This document shows positions 8,077 to 17,844 of a DNA stretch of 64,000 nt, piece after piece. Each line of letters opens with the position of its first letter. Position 1 is the stretch's first letter. Under the pieces are notes generated by a model. The model saw only the letters and a list, made by a program, of their open reading frames with translations. It did no database searches and was not told the origin of the DNA. The position numbers and the translations under genes were made by a program. The stretch comes from Iodidimonas muriae (GTDB lineage Bacteria > Pseudomonadota > Alphaproteobacteria > Sphingomonadales > Rhodothalassiaceae): contig NZ_BMOV01000012.1 in the NCBI RefSeq assembly GCF_014647255.1, positions 1 to 64,000 of the forward strand. The letters run 5' to 3'.

Positions 8077-10423
8077 CGCCCCTCTCATTTTGTGCGGTAA
8101 CCGCCTCTACCGCCCGTAGGATCGCTTCCGGCGTTGCGGGCGCATCCAATGGCGGAAGCTGCGTTCCATCGCCAAGGCTTGCCACCGCATCCAAAAGAGC
8201 GGAATGCACCGATACCGCCAGCATGAAGGGCGGCTCCCCTACAGCTTTGGACCGATGAATGGTGGCTTCCCGATTGGTATTGGAAAACAGCGTGATATTA
8301 AACGCATCCGGACGATCGCTGGCCACCGGAATTTTATAGGTCGAAGGCGCATGGGTGCGCAGCCGCCCCTCAGCATCGCTAACCAGTTCTTCCGTGGTCA
8401 GCCATCCCATGCCCTGAATAAAGCCGCCTTCGATTTGCCCCAGATCCACCGCCGGATTGAGCGACCGGCCCACATCATGCAAAATATCCACCGCCAGAAC
8501 CCGGCTTTCGCCCGTGAGAACATCAATCACCACTTCAGACAGTGCCGCGCCATAAGCAAAATAATAAAAAGGTCTGCCCGTATGGCTGTCGCGGTCATAA
8601 TGGATGTCGGGGGTTTTATAAAATCCGGTGGACGACAAGGAGATGCGCGCCAAATAGGCCTCATGCACCAGATCATCAAATGTCACGAAATCATTGCCAA
8701 TAAACACTTTATTGGATTGAAAGCGAATTTGATCCTTGGGAAGCCCGCGGCTTTCGGCAATAAAATCAACCAACCGTTCCTTGATGGTACGGGCCGCCGC
8801 CTGTGCCGCCATACCGTTCAGATCAGACCCCGATGATGCCGCCGTGGCCGAGGTGTTAGGCACCTTGCCGGTATGGGTGGCCGTTACTTTTACCCGATCC
8901 ACATCGATCTGGAACTCTTCGGCCACCACTTGCGCCACCTTGACCATCAGGCCCTGGCCCATTTCCGTGCCGCCATGGTTAAGATGCACCGATCCATCGC
9001 TATAAACATGGACCAGCGCACCCGCTTGATTGAGATGCTTGGTGGTAAAAGAAATGCCGAACTTCACCGGCGTCAGGGCAAGGCCTTTTTTCTGCCAGCG
9101 ATGGGCCGCGTTGAACGCCTTGACCGCTGCCCGACGCTTTGCATAGTCCGTCTCTTTTTCCAGCGCCCCAATGATTTCGGGGATCACATTATCGGTAACC
9201 TGCTGATGATAAGGCGTCACATCCCGGCCCGGGCCGCCATAAAGATTGGCTTTCCGCACCTGCAAGGCATCAAGGCCCAAATGCAAGGCAATGGCATCCA
9301 TCACCCGTTCAATGCCGATCACCCCTTGCGGGCCACCAAATCCGCGAAAAGCCGTGTTAGACACTGTATTGGTACGGCAGCGGAACGATTTGATTTCCAC
9401 ATTCGGCAGATAATAGGCATTGTCCGCATGGAACATGGCGCGGTCCGATACCGCCAGCGACAGATCGGCCGCATAGCCGCATTTGATGAACTGCTCAAAG
9501 CGAATACCATCAATCCGGCCATCGGTATCGAAGCTTACATCATAAGCGATTTCCGCCTCGTGCCGTTTGCCGGTGATGATCATATCGTCATCCCGGTCGA
9601 GACGGAATTTCGCCGCCCGCCCGGTGCGCTTGGCCGCCACCGCTGCCAGTGCTGCGAAAATCGCCGCCTGGCTTTCCTTGCCGCCAAAACCGCCACCCAT
9701 ACGGCGCACTTCCACCGTCACCGAATGGCTGGCCACGCCCAACACCTCCGCAACCAGATGCTGAAGCTCGCTGGGATGCTGGGTGCTGGAATATACATGC
9801 ACATCCCCATCTTCACCGGGAATGGCCAAAGATACCTGACCTTCCAGATAAAAATGATCCTGCCCATTGACCGACAAGTGCCCCGACAAACGGTGCGGCG
9901 CACGGTTTAGCGCGGTTTTTACATCACCACGCCCCATGCTTTGCGGCGGTTCCAGATAGGATTGGGCTTCATGGGCATCCTTGATGCCAAGGATCGCGGG
10001 CAGCACCTCATAATCGATCTTGGCAAGGGCGGCCGCAGCCCGAGCCTGCTCGATGCTCTTTGCGGCCACCACAAACACCGGATGGCCGTTATAAAATACT
10101 TCGCCGTCGGCCAGCAAAGGTTCATCCTTGAACACCGCGCCAATCTGGTTATGGCCGGGAATATCCGCCGCCGTGATCACAGCGACAACACCGGAGGCTT
10201 GGCGCACGGCATCCAGATTCATGGATGTGATGCGGGCATGGGCATGGGGGCTTTGCGCCGCATAAAGGTGCAGCATGTCCTGTGGTTCGGGCAGATCGTC
10301 CACATAAAAAGCCGCACCGGCCACATGCTTATGGGCGCTGTCATGGGTGATCGGCTGCGCCACGCCACCATGGATCGGGTCGCACAAGGATGCAGTATCG
10401 GGTGCCATGCTTTGATCAGACAT
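8069..10423 (-). CDS. xdhB: xanthine dehydrogenase molybdenum subunit
   Basis: The 784-residue large subunit binds molybdopterin and oxidises hypoxanthine and xanthine to urate together with XdhA. Typical signatures are VGEPPFMLA near the C-terminus (the active-site Glu loop is in this region in the family), RMGGGFGGKESQ, FRGFGGPQG and HGGTEMGQGLMVK. There is no signal peptide, so the enzyme is cytoplasmic. The start at 10423 is chosen because its ATGTCTGA overlaps the xdhA stop by 8 bases and the next residues match the family; the in-frame ATG at 10477 lies inside xdhA. Confidence 0.94.
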   Translation of the reverse strand: MSDQSMAPDTASLCDPIHGGVAQPITHDSAHKHVAGAAFYVDDLPEPQDMLHLYAAQSPHAHARITSMNLDAVRQASGVVAVITAADIPGHNQIGAVFKDEPLLADGEVFYNGHPVFVVAAKSIEQARAAAALAKIDYEVLPAILGIKDAHEAQSYLEPPQSMGRGDVKTALNRAPHRLSGHLSVNGQDHFYLEGQVSLAIPGEDGDVHVYSSTQHPSELQHLVAEVLGVASHSVTVEVRRMGGGFGGKESQAAIFAALAAVAAKRTGRAAKFRLDRDDDMIITGKRHEAEIAYDVSFDTDGRIDGIRFEQFIKCGYAADLSLAVSDRAMFHADNAYYLPNVEIKSFRCRTNTVSNTAFRGFGGPQGVIGIERVMDAIALHLGLDALQVRKANLYGGPGRDVTPYHQQVTDNVIPEIIGALEKETDYAKRRAAVKAFNAAHRWQKKGLALTPVKFGISFTTKHLNQAGALVHVYSDGSVHLNHGGTEMGQGLMVKVAQVVAEEFQIDVDRVKVTATHTGKVPNTSATAASSGSDLNGMAAQAAARTIKERLVDFIAESRGLPKDQIRFQSNKVFIGNDFVTFDDLVHEAYLARISLSSTGFYKTPDIHYDRDSHTGRPFYYFAYGAALSEVVIDVLTGESRVLAVDILHDVGRSLNPAVDLGQIEGGFIQGMGWLTTEELVSDAEGRLRTHAPSTYKIPVASDRPDAFNITLFSNTNREATIHRSKAVGEPPFMLAVSVHSALLDAVASLGDGTQLPPLDAPATPEAILRAVEAVTAQNERGDG

Positions 10424-11888
10424 GCGCGGCCTCCTTCCCCACAAGGCGCAATGGCCCTTCATCCCCTGCACTTTCAAGCCATGCCTTTAACAAAAGATTT
10501 TGCGCGACCTTCAAGCGATAGTCCGCACTGGCACGCATATCCGTGATGGGTGCAAAATCATCGGCCAGTTTTTTCATGGCTTGACGCATGGTCGCCTCTG
10601 TAAATTTTTGCCCCATCAAAGCGGATTCTGCGCGGCTGGCACGTTTGGGCGTTGCCGCCATGCCACCAAAGGCAATGCGCGCCTCGCACACCCGGTCCCC
10701 TTCAAGGCGTATAGAAAAGGCGGCACAAACGGCGGAAATATCCTGATCGAAGCGTTTGGAAATTTTATAGCATTTGAAGATCCGGTCCGCGATCGGCAAA
10801 GGCACATGCACGCTTTCCAGAAATTCACCGGCCTGACGGTCTTGCTTGCCATAATCGATATAGAAATCTTCCAAGGCCAATTCACGGCGCACATCGCCCC
10901 GGCGCAGCACAATTCTTGCGCCCAAGGCAATCAGCGGAGGTGGGCTATCGCCGATGGGAGAGCCATTGGCGATATTCCCCCCCAAAGTGCCGGAATTGCG
11001 CACTTGCACCGAACCAAAACGCCGCAGCAGCTCTCCCAAATCGGGATAAAGCGCTCCAAGCCGGTCCATGGCATTGCTATGGCGCACGCCCGCGCCGATT
11101 TCCAGCCACCCGTCGCGCTCTCGTATGAACCGCAGATCCTCCACCGCGGTCAGCGAGATGACGTGATCCAGCCGCTTATGTTGTTTGGTGACCCACAAGC
11201 CCACATCTGTGCCGCCCGCCAACAGCACGGCATCAGGCGCTTCCACCAGCATATGTGCCAGTTCATCGCTGCTGAGCGGGGCCTGATAGCGCTTGGGTTT
11301 GCCGCTGATCGGGCATGTGGCCACAATATCCAGGGGAACATCCCGCTTCAAAGCGGACAAACGTTTGGCAGCGCCATGATGGTCATGGTCGCTTGACGCT
11401 TCTTTGCCGATGCGTTCTCCGGCATCCAAAATCGGCCCATAGCCGGTACAGCGGCACAAATTACCCGCCACAACATCTTTCAACACCGCACGCTCGAACG
11501 AGCCGCCATTCAAATAATGCGCATAAAGCGCCATCACGAAGCCGGGGGTGCAAAAGCCGCATTGCGAGGCATGAAGGTCCACCATGGCCTGCTGCACAGG
11601 ATGCAAGGTGCCATCCGCACGGCGCAAGCCTTCCACCGTATAAACATCTTTGCCATCCAGTTCAGGCAAGAACAAAATACAGGCATTGACCGCCCGATAG
11701 CGCAGCTTGTCACCTTCCAAAGAGCCCAGCACCAATGTACAGGCCCCGCAATCGCCTTCGGCACAGCCTTCTTTGGTGCCTGTCAGACGCATGCCATAAC
11801 GCAAAGCGGACAAAACACTTTGCGTGCTATCGCTCACCGGCCGCTCGATCAAGGTGCCGTTCAGATAAAATCGTATAGAATCAGACAT
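10416..11888 (-). CDS. xdhA: xanthine dehydrogenase FAD/2Fe-2S subunit
   Basis: The 490-residue small subunit carries the electron-transfer centres. An N-terminal plant-type 2Fe-2S domain (CAEGDCGACT) is followed by the all-helical second 2Fe-2S domain (CGFCTPGF and CRCTGY). After a linker of about 50 residues comes the FAD-binding domain with AGGTDVGLWV and TLGGNIANGSPIGD. This order is that of bacterial XdhA. Its start lies 3 bases after the uraH stop and it overlaps xdhB, placing it second in the operon. Confidence 0.94.
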   Translation of the reverse strand: MSDSIRFYLNGTLIERPVSDSTQSVLSALRYGMRLTGTKEGCAEGDCGACTLVLGSLEGDKLRYRAVNACILFLPELDGKDVYTVEGLRRADGTLHPVQQAMVDLHASQCGFCTPGFVMALYAHYLNGGSFERAVLKDVVAGNLCRCTGYGPILDAGERIGKEASSDHDHHGAAKRLSALKRDVPLDIVATCPISGKPKRYQAPLSSDELAHMLVEAPDAVLLAGGTDVGLWVTKQHKRLDHVISLTAVEDLRFIRERDGWLEIGAGVRHSNAMDRLGALYPDLGELLRRFGSVQVRNSGTLGGNIANGSPIGDSPPPLIALGARIVLRRGDVRRELALEDFYIDYGKQDRQAGEFLESVHVPLPIADRIFKCYKISKRFDQDISAVCAAFSIRLEGDRVCEARIAFGGMAATPKRASRAESALMGQKFTEATMRQAMKKLADDFAPITDMRASADYRLKVAQNLLLKAWLESAGDEGPLRLVGKEAAHV

Positions 11889-11891
11889 GTA

Positions 11892-12245
11892 TCAGCTTCC
11901 GCGATAGGTGCTGTAGCCAAAGGGCGACACAAGCAAAGGCACATGATAATGGGTCGTGCTGTCGGATACACCGAAATCGATGCACACCACATCCAGAAAT
12001 GGTGGATCGGCCAGCACAACACCGCGTGCCTTGAAATAAGCCGCCACATCGAACGTCAATCGATAACGCCCGGATTTCATATCTTGCGCCGAAAGCAACG
12101 GCGCATCGGTGCGACCATCGGAATTGGTGCGCGTTTCAACAAGCAGCGTATCACCGGCATCCGAGCGGCGATATAGGCGAAGCGCTACATCCGCTGCAGG
12201 TTGGCCGTGGCTGGTATCCAGAATATGAGTCGTTAAGCCGGCCAT
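11892..12245 (-). CDS. uraH: 5-hydroxyisourate hydrolase
   Basis: The 117-residue transthyretin-like protein hydrolyses 5-hydroxyisourate, the PuuD product, to OHCU. The family signatures are the N-terminal LTTHILDTSHGQPA and the C-terminal tetrapeptide region YHVPLLVSPFGYSTYRGS, ending exactly in YRGS as in active HIU hydrolases. There is no signal peptide. The ATG at 12245 has a GAAAGGG ribosome site; the longer frame from 12323 adds 26 residues without homology. First gene of the leftward purine operon. Confidence 0.95.
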   Translation of the reverse strand: MAGLTTHILDTSHGQPAADVALRLYRRSDAGDTLLVETRTNSDGRTDAPLLSAQDMKSGRYRLTFDVAAYFKARGVVLADPPFLDVVCIDFGVSDSTTHYHVPLLVSPFGYSTYRGS

Positions 12246-12425
12246 TGCCGCCCTTTCTTCGGTCTGATTGTCGGTTTTTTCCTTATGACTTGCCAGTTTC
12301 GGGCGTGTCGAGGATGAATGCAAGGCAAATTGTTAGCAATTTTGCGTTGAGAAGTTTACAACTTGGCACAATATCGTAAACGGATATAGTAATCACATCC
12401 AAATCCAACCCTTGAGGCACCCACA
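12246..12425. promoter_or_regulatory. divergent promoter region uraH / puuE with inverted repeats
   Basis: This 180-base region between the two purine operons must hold both promoters. Two dyads are visible: AAATTG-TTAG-CAATTT at 12327-12342 and GTTTAC separated by 16 bases from GTAAAC at 12354-12381. Either could bind a repressor controlling both operons. No regulator gene is present nearby in the window, so any assignment to a known purine regulator would be guesswork. Confidence 0.45.
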
Positions 12426-13361
12426 GTGACGCACGCGCCCTATCCTCGTGACATGATCGGCTATGGCCCCACCCCACCCCAGGCAAACTGGCCGGGAAAA
12501 GCCCGTTTGGCGGTGCAGTTCGTGCTCAATTATGAAGAAGGCGGCGAACGCACCATATTGCATGGCGACCGGGAAGCAGAAATGTTTCTATCGGAGATCG
12601 TTTCGGCCCCACATATCGAAAACGCCCGCCATATGAGCATGGAATCGCTTTATGAATATGGCAGCCGTGTCGGTGTCTGGCGTCTTTTTGATCTGTTTCG
12701 CAGCTATGACATCCCCCTCACGCTGTTTGCGGTGGCCATGGCCATGGAGCGCAATCCCGCCGTGGTGGAAGCCGCGCTAAAAGATGGGCACGAGCTGTGC
12801 TCTCACGGCTATCGCTGGATCGATTATCAAACGATGCCCGAAGAACAAGAGCGCGAGCATCTGGAGCGGGCCATCGAAATCCACCGCCGTCTCACAGGGT
12901 CCCCGCCACTTGGCTGGTATACCGGACGCACCGGCCCCAATACCCGCCGTTTGGTGGCGGAAAATGGCGGCTTTTTATATGATGCCGATGATTATAATGA
13001 CGACCTGCCTTTCTGGACCTATCCCGTGGGAAAACCGCATCTGGTTGTTCCTTATACGCTGGATGTGAACGATATGCGCTTTGCAACGGTGCAGGGCTTC
13101 AACTGTGGCGATCAGTTTTTCAGCTATCTGAAAGACAGCTTCGATACGCTTTATGCAGAAGGTGCGCATACCCCGCGCATGTTGTCGGTGGGGCTGCATT
13201 GCCGGATCGCTGGCAAGCCCGGACGCATCGCCGCCTTGCGCCGTTTTCTGGATTATATTCGCGGATTTGACGATATCTGGCTGTGCCGCCGCATTGATAT
13301 CGCCCGCCATTGGAGACAGATGCACCCCGCCCCGAACCCCACCGGGGAGACAGCCCCATGA
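12426..13361 (+). CDS. puuE: allantoinase PuuE (polysaccharide-deacetylase fold)
   Basis: The 311-residue protein is the PuuE-type allantoinase, a carbohydrate-esterase-4-fold enzyme unrelated to the amidohydrolase AllB. It opens allantoin to allantoate. The characteristic N-terminus PRDMIGYGPTPPQANWPG, the VQFVLNYEEGGE motif and HELCSHGYRWIDYQ are clear. It starts with GTG at 12426, preceded by TTGAGG. Its stop overlaps the uraD start in ATGA. First gene of the rightward purine operon. Confidence 0.94.
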   Translation: MTHAPYPRDMIGYGPTPPQANWPGKARLAVQFVLNYEEGGERTILHGDREAEMFLSEIVSAPHIENARHMSMESLYEYGSRVGVWRLFDLFRSYDIPLTLFAVAMAMERNPAVVEAALKDGHELCSHGYRWIDYQTMPEEQEREHLERAIEIHRRLTGSPPLGWYTGRTGPNTRRLVAENGGFLYDADDYNDDLPFWTYPVGKPHLVVPYTLDVNDMRFATVQGFNCGDQFFSYLKDSFDTLYAEGAHTPRMLSVGLHCRIAGKPGRIAALRRFLDYIRGFDDIWLCRRIDIARHWRQMHPAPNPTGETAP

Positions 13362-13876
13362 GCGTTCTTTCGCCCCGCCCTTCGGCATTAACCACCGATG
13401 CATTCATAAAGGCTTTTGGCGGCATTTATGAACATTCCCCATGGGTGGCCCAAGGCGTGGCATCCAAGGCGGCCAGCGGCGCACTGGATAGCCCTGCCGA
13501 TCTCCATAAAGCCATGAACGCCACTGTAGAAGCCGCGAGCCACGCGCAAAAGCTGGCGCTTATCAAAGCGCATCCCGATCTGGCCGGACGCGCCGCCCTT
13601 GCGGGAAATTTATCCAAAGAATCCACAACGGAACAAACGGGCGCGGGGCTGGACCGTTTGACGCCAACACAGTTCGCGCGCTTTCAAAAGCTGAATGATG
13701 CCTATCAATCCCGCTTTGGCTTCCCTTTTGTGATTGCCGTTCGGGGCCTTGTGGCCGATGACATTCTCGCAGCCTTTGAAACCCGCCTGCAACAAGACAG
13801 TGCGGCCGAATTCAAAACCGCCCTTGCGGAAATTCACAAAATCGCCCGCCTGCGCCTCAATGCCATGGCGGCTTGA
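13358..13876 (+). CDS. uraD: OHCU decarboxylase
   Basis: The 172-residue product is 2-oxo-4-hydroxy-4-carboxy-5-ureidoimidazoline decarboxylase, giving S-allantoin. Family motifs are FIKAFGGIYEHSPWVA with the catalytic His, KLALIKAHPDLAGRAAL, and the helical stretch containing FQKLNDAYQSRFGFPFVIAVRG. The start at 13358 is set by the ATGA overlap with puuE. It acts between UraH and PuuE in the pathway although it is second in this operon. Confidence 0.94.
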   Translation: MSVLSPRPSALTTDAFIKAFGGIYEHSPWVAQGVASKAASGALDSPADLHKAMNATVEAASHAQKLALIKAHPDLAGRAALAGNLSKESTTEQTGAGLDRLTPTQFARFQKLNDAYQSRFGFPFVIAVRGLVADDILAAFETRLQQDSAAEFKTALAEIHKIARLRLNAMAA

Positions 13877-13896
13877 CCCTTGAATGGATCTTAGCA

Positions 13897-14907
13897 ATGA
13901 CAGACACGCTTTCCATAAATCCTCGCTGGACCGATCTTGCAAGCCCACGCCTTGGCAGTGAAGTCATCTTTGCCAGTGACGATTTCTTCGCCGACAAGAC
14001 CCGCCTGATCGATCCTGATGACCCGGTGTTCATTCCCGGAAAATATGACGACAATGGCAAATGGATGGATGGATGGGAAACGCGGCGGCGACGTGCGGCG
14101 GGCCATGATCTGTGCATTATCCGCCTTGGTCACAAAGGCATCGTCAAAGCCTTTGAAATCGATACCCGCCATTTCACCGGCAATTTCCCGCCAGCGGCCT
14201 CCATTGATCTATGTATGCGGGAAAGTGGTGATCCTGATGCCAATACCCTGTGGCGTGAAGCGGTTCCCATCACAGCCCTGAAAGGCAATGACCGCTTGCT
14301 GGTCACCCTGCCCGATGCCATGGAAGCCAGCCATATACGGCTCAATATCTATCCCGATGGCGGGGTGGCACGCTTGCGGGTTTATGGCCATGTGGCATTT
14401 GATCCCCAAAGCCTGGCAGCCGGGGAAAGCATCGACCTTCTGGCGCTTGCACATGGCGGACGGGCCATTGCAGCCAATGATGCGCATTTTGGCAAACCCG
14501 ACAATCTGATTGCACCGGGGCGCGGCATCAATATGGGCGATGGATGGGAAACACGGCGCCGGCGCGAGCCGGGCCATGATTGGGCCATCTTCGCCCTTGG
14601 CTGCCCCGGAGACATTGAAGAGGTCTTGATCGACACCGCCCATTTCAAAGGCAATTTCCCCGACCGTTTCTCCCTGCAGGCCGCTTATTGCCCCGACAGC
14701 CCCGATGAACTGGCCATTGTGCAATCGCAATTCTGGCCGGTTTTGCTAGAGGAGCAGACATTAAAAGCCCATGCGGAATTACGTATCCGCGATGGTCTGG
14801 CAGCGCTTGGCCCCATCAGCCATGTGCGGCTGAACATCATCCCCGATGGCGGGGTCAGCCGCTTGCGTTTGTTCGGAAAGCCAGCACAAGGCCAGACTAA
14901 GGGGTAA
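13897..14907 (+). CDS. alc: allantoicase
   Basis: The 336-residue enzyme hydrolyses allantoate to ureidoglycolate and urea. It shows the two repeated beta-jelly-roll allantoicase domains, each with a WMDGWETRRRR / MGDGWETRRRR motif, a HFTGNFP / HFKGNFPDR motif and a VRLNI(Y/I)PDGG motif, about 165 residues apart. A TTG start at 13873, overlapping the uraD stop, is a possible alternative. The gene ends 10 bases short of the convergent leuD. No urease or urea-handling gene is visible in the window. Confidence 0.93.
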   Translation: MTDTLSINPRWTDLASPRLGSEVIFASDDFFADKTRLIDPDDPVFIPGKYDDNGKWMDGWETRRRRAAGHDLCIIRLGHKGIVKAFEIDTRHFTGNFPPAASIDLCMRESGDPDANTLWREAVPITALKGNDRLLVTLPDAMEASHIRLNIYPDGGVARLRVYGHVAFDPQSLAAGESIDLLALAHGGRAIAANDAHFGKPDNLIAPGRGINMGDGWETRRRREPGHDWAIFALGCPGDIEEVLIDTAHFKGNFPDRFSLQAAYCPDSPDELAIVQSQFWPVLLEEQTLKAHAELRIRDGLAALGPISHVRLNIIPDGGVSRLRLFGKPAQGQTKG

Positions 14908-14916
14908 AAAAACGCT

Positions 14917-15531
14917 TCAGCCCCGATAAAGCCAAGGCATTTCCAGCTTTTGCCGCTCTTCAAAGGCGGCAATGGCTGGGCCATGGTTTTGCAAGGTCAG
15001 CCCCACCTCATCCAACCCTTCCAGCAGGCACCGCCTGCGGAATGGATCAAGGGTGAAAGGATGGCATTGCCCATCAGCACGGGTAACGGTTTGCGCGTCC
15101 AGATCGACAACAAGCGCCCGGCCCGCTTCGCCTTCGGCGGCCAGTTCCGCCACGATATCTGCATCCAGGCTGATGGTAAGAATACCGTTCTTGAAGGCAT
15201 TGGACGCAAAAATATCCGCGAAATCCGGTGCGATGACACAGCGATAGCCCAAATCCGCCAAAGCCCATGCTGCATGTTCACGGCTGGAGCCACAGCCGAA
15301 ATTATCCCCGGCCACCAGAATTTGGCTGTCTTTATAGGCCGGCTGGTTAAACACGCTTTCCGGATCGGGATCGCCATTTTCCAAAGTGCGTATGCTGGAA
15401 AATGCCCCCTTGGCCAATCCACTGCGCGACACGGTTTTCAACCATTCTGCCGGAATGATCACATCCGTATCCACATTATCGCGCAAAAACGGTGTGGGGA
15501 TCGACGTTACACGTTGAAACGGCTCCATCAT
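14917..15531 (-). CDS. leuD: 3-isopropylmalate dehydratase small subunit
   Basis: The 204-residue LeuD swivel subunit pairs with LeuC to isomerise 2- to 3-isopropylmalate in leucine synthesis. Motifs are [17 protein letters not shown] at the N-terminus and [17 protein letters not shown] near residue 75. Its ATG overlaps the leuC stop by 4 bases (ATGA), so the two are coupled. Confidence 0.95.
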   Translation of the reverse strand: MMEPFQRVTSIPTPFLRDNVDTDVIIPAEWLKTVSRSGLAKGAFSSIRTLENGDPDPESVFNQPAYKDSQILVAGDNFGCGSSREHAAWALADLGYRCVIAPDFADIFASNAFKNGILTISLDADIVAELAAEGEAGRALVVDLDAQTVTRADGQCHPFTLDPFRRRCLLEGLDEVGLTLQNHGPAIAAFEERQKLEMPWLYRG

Positions 15532-16958
15532 GCGGCCCCTTCTTCTAAACGAGCAATGGTTCGAATATCGGTCAAATGGCCGGTAATGGCCGCAGCCGCT
15601 GCCATAGCAGGGGACAATAAATGCGTGCGCGATCCCGGCCCTTGTCGTCCGACAAAATTACGGTTCGAGGTGGATGCACAACGGGCCCCCGGCGGTACTT
15701 TATCGGGATTCATGCCAAGGCACATGGAACAGCCCGGCTCCCGCCATTCGAACCCCGCATCCAGAAAGACTTTATCCAGCCCTTCCGCTTCTGCCTGATG
15801 CTTCACAAGGCCCGATCCCGGCACCACCAATGCCTGCTTGATGCCAGATGCGATCTTTTTACCGCGCAACACCGAGGCCGCCTCACGCAGATCCTCGATC
15901 CGGCTATTGGTGCATGACCCGATAAACACATGATCCACAGCAATGCTCTCAAGCGGCATACCGGGCTGAAGCCCCATATAGGCCAGCGCACGGCTGGCAG
16001 CCTCTTGTTTGCCCGCATCTTCAAATATGGTCGGATCGGGGATGACCGCGCCGATGGGGGCCACCTGTTCAGGGCTGGTGCCCCATGTGACCTGCGGTTC
16101 GATCTCGCTCGCATCCAGTGTCACATCTTTATCGAATACGGCATCATCATCGCTATACAGCGTTTTCCATACCGACAGCGCTTGCTCCCACTGTCCGGCT
16201 TTCGGGGTGAAGGGGCGGCCCTTGAGATAGGCAAAAGTGGTCTCGTCCGGAGCAATCAACCCGGCCCGTCCACCAGCCTCGATGGACATATTGCACAGGG
16301 TCATGCGCCCTTCCATGCTTAGGCTGCGCACGGCATCACCCGTAAATTCGATCACATGCCCAGTGGCCCCTGCCGTGCCGATCTTGCCGATAATGGCCAG
16401 CGCCATATCCTTCGCCGTCACACCTTTCGGCAAGATGCCATTGACCGTCACCCGCATATTTCTGGATTTCTTCAAGGTCAGCGTCTGGGTGACCAGCACA
16501 TGCTCCACCTCCGACGTTCCAATGCCAAACGCCAAAGCACCGAACGCCCCATGGGTAGAGGTATGGCTGTCGCCGCACACCAGTGTCAGCCCGGGCTGGG
16601 TGAAGCCCTGCTCTGGCCCGATCACATGCACAATGCCTTGGCGGCTATCCAGCATGTCATACAGCTCGATGTTCCAGCGCTTCACATTGTCACGCAAAAG
16701 ATCAATCTGCTTTTTCGACAAGGGATCGGCAATCTTTTGCGACCGGTCCGTTGTGGGAACATTATGATCGGGAACCGCCAAAGCCGCATCGGGACGACGC
16801 ACTTTGCGCCCATCCAGCTCCAGCTTTTCAAAAGCTTGTGGGCTGGTCACCTCATGCACCAGATGGCGGTCGATATAAATCAGCGCCGATCCGTCATCCG
16901 ATTTGGCCACTTCATGTCTGCGCCATATCTTGTCATAAAGCGTCTCAGGATTTGACAT
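15528..16958 (-). CDS. leuC: 3-isopropylmalate dehydratase large subunit
   Basis: The 476-residue aconitase-fold large subunit has the 4Fe-4S ligands in [10 protein letters not shown] and GCSMCLGMN, the nucleotide-like stretch [19 protein letters not shown], and the typical N-terminus [11 protein letters not shown]. Start 16958 is chosen because GGAG lies 9 bases before it; the ATG at 16973 would add five residues without a ribosome site. Leading gene of a leuCD operon. Confidence 0.95.
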   Translation of the reverse strand: MSNPETLYDKIWRRHEVAKSDDGSALIYIDRHLVHEVTSPQAFEKLELDGRKVRRPDAALAVPDHNVPTTDRSQKIADPLSKKQIDLLRDNVKRWNIELYDMLDSRQGIVHVIGPEQGFTQPGLTLVCGDSHTSTHGAFGALAFGIGTSEVEHVLVTQTLTLKKSRNMRVTVNGILPKGVTAKDMALAIIGKIGTAGATGHVIEFTGDAVRSLSMEGRMTLCNMSIEAGGRAGLIAPDETTFAYLKGRPFTPKAGQWEQALSVWKTLYSDDDAVFDKDVTLDASEIEPQVTWGTSPEQVAPIGAVIPDPTIFEDAGKQEAASRALAYMGLQPGMPLESIAVDHVFIGSCTNSRIEDLREAASVLRGKKIASGIKQALVVPGSGLVKHQAEAEGLDKVFLDAGFEWREPGCSMCLGMNPDKVPPGARCASTSNRNFVGRQGPGSRTHLLSPAMAAAAAITGHLTDIRTIARLEEGAA

Positions 16959-17027
16959 GAACATACTCCGCATCCAGCATTAAAGACATTATCTTTCCCT
17001 AAAGAGTGGGAAATTCTTTTGCAATGC

Positions 17028-17060
17028 AAAAAAGGCGGGCCCTTATCAGCGCCCGCCTTA
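17028..17060 (-). terminator. rho-independent terminator of the GT2 gene
   Basis: On the minus strand the stem AAGGCGGGC / GCCCGCCTT (9 bp, 10-base loop) is followed by six T residues. It lies just past the stop of the glycosyltransferase at 17095 and upstream of leuC, so it separates the two transcription units. Confidence 0.9.
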
Positions 17061-17094
17061 ATCATAGATCTGTTCGTCCAATAAGGATCGTGCG

Positions 17095-17844
17095 TTACCG
17101 GGTCTGGGTTGGCCAATAACCCGATAGAAGACGCTCGCCCGTATGGCCGCCACCAATTTCGTCAATCACACGGCTGCCGATGCCAGACAAATTCTGGCCA
17201 TGCATCCGGTAAGAGAACAAAGGTTCGGCAATATGTTTGCCGCGCCAGCCATTCTCGATAATGCGCCGCCATTTATGATGCTTGGTCCCCTTGCGGATCG
17301 TTTCATCATAGGGGCTGGCTTCCATCACCGCAGCCATCAGCGTCACCGCCGGTTCAGGGATAAAGCTGAAACGCTCGATCAGGCTGGGATCAAAGGCCGT
17401 GGATTTGCCGCGGCCAATATCGGCCCCATTTTCATCCACAAGTTGGCAATTGGAATAAATGAAGCCAAGCTGCGGATCCTCCTTGCGGCCTTCATTCAGC
17501 TCGTGAATGCATCGGCTGGCATAGCTATCCGTCAGCAGATCATCCGCATCGAGCACGATCACATATTCACCGACGCAATATTTCAGGCCGGCATTCATCG
17601 CCGCCAACTTGCCCGAATTGGTGGGCATTTCCACCACTTCGATCCGGGACAACGAATTCGGGCGCTTTATGGCATCACGGATGGCCTCCAAAGAATGATC
17701 CGTGCTCCCATCGTCAACGACCACCAGCTCGATAGAGCCATAGTCCTGACGGAACACACTTGCGATCGTTTCAGCGATGAAGCGACCGTAATTGTAATTA
17801 GGGATAATAACGGACAAGAGGCCCGGCGATGATAAAGATTTCAT
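17095..17844 (-). CDS. family 2 glycosyltransferase
   Basis: The 249-residue protein has the GT-A fold of family 2 transferases. LLSVIIPNYNYGRFIAETI begins the nucleotide-sugar site, VVVDDGSTD follows near residue 45, and the metal-binding DADD occurs in YVIVLDADDLL. A WRR...NGW motif lies in the acceptor part. No membrane segments are seen, so it is a soluble or peripheral enzyme of surface glycan synthesis. It starts in an ATGA overlap with the upstream sulfotransferase-like gene, which implies co-expression. Donor and acceptor are unknown. Confidence 0.85.
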   Translation of the reverse strand: MKSLSSPGLLSVIIPNYNYGRFIAETIASVFRQDYGSIELVVVDDGSTDHSLEAIRDAIKRPNSLSRIEVVEMPTNSGKLAAMNAGLKYCVGEYVIVLDADDLLTDSYASRCIHELNEGRKEDPQLGFIYSNCQLVDENGADIGRGKSTAFDPSLIERFSFIPEPAVTLMAAVMEASPYDETIRKGTKHHKWRRIIENGWRGKHIAEPLFSYRMHGQNLSGIGSRVIDEIGGGHTGERLLSGYWPTQTR

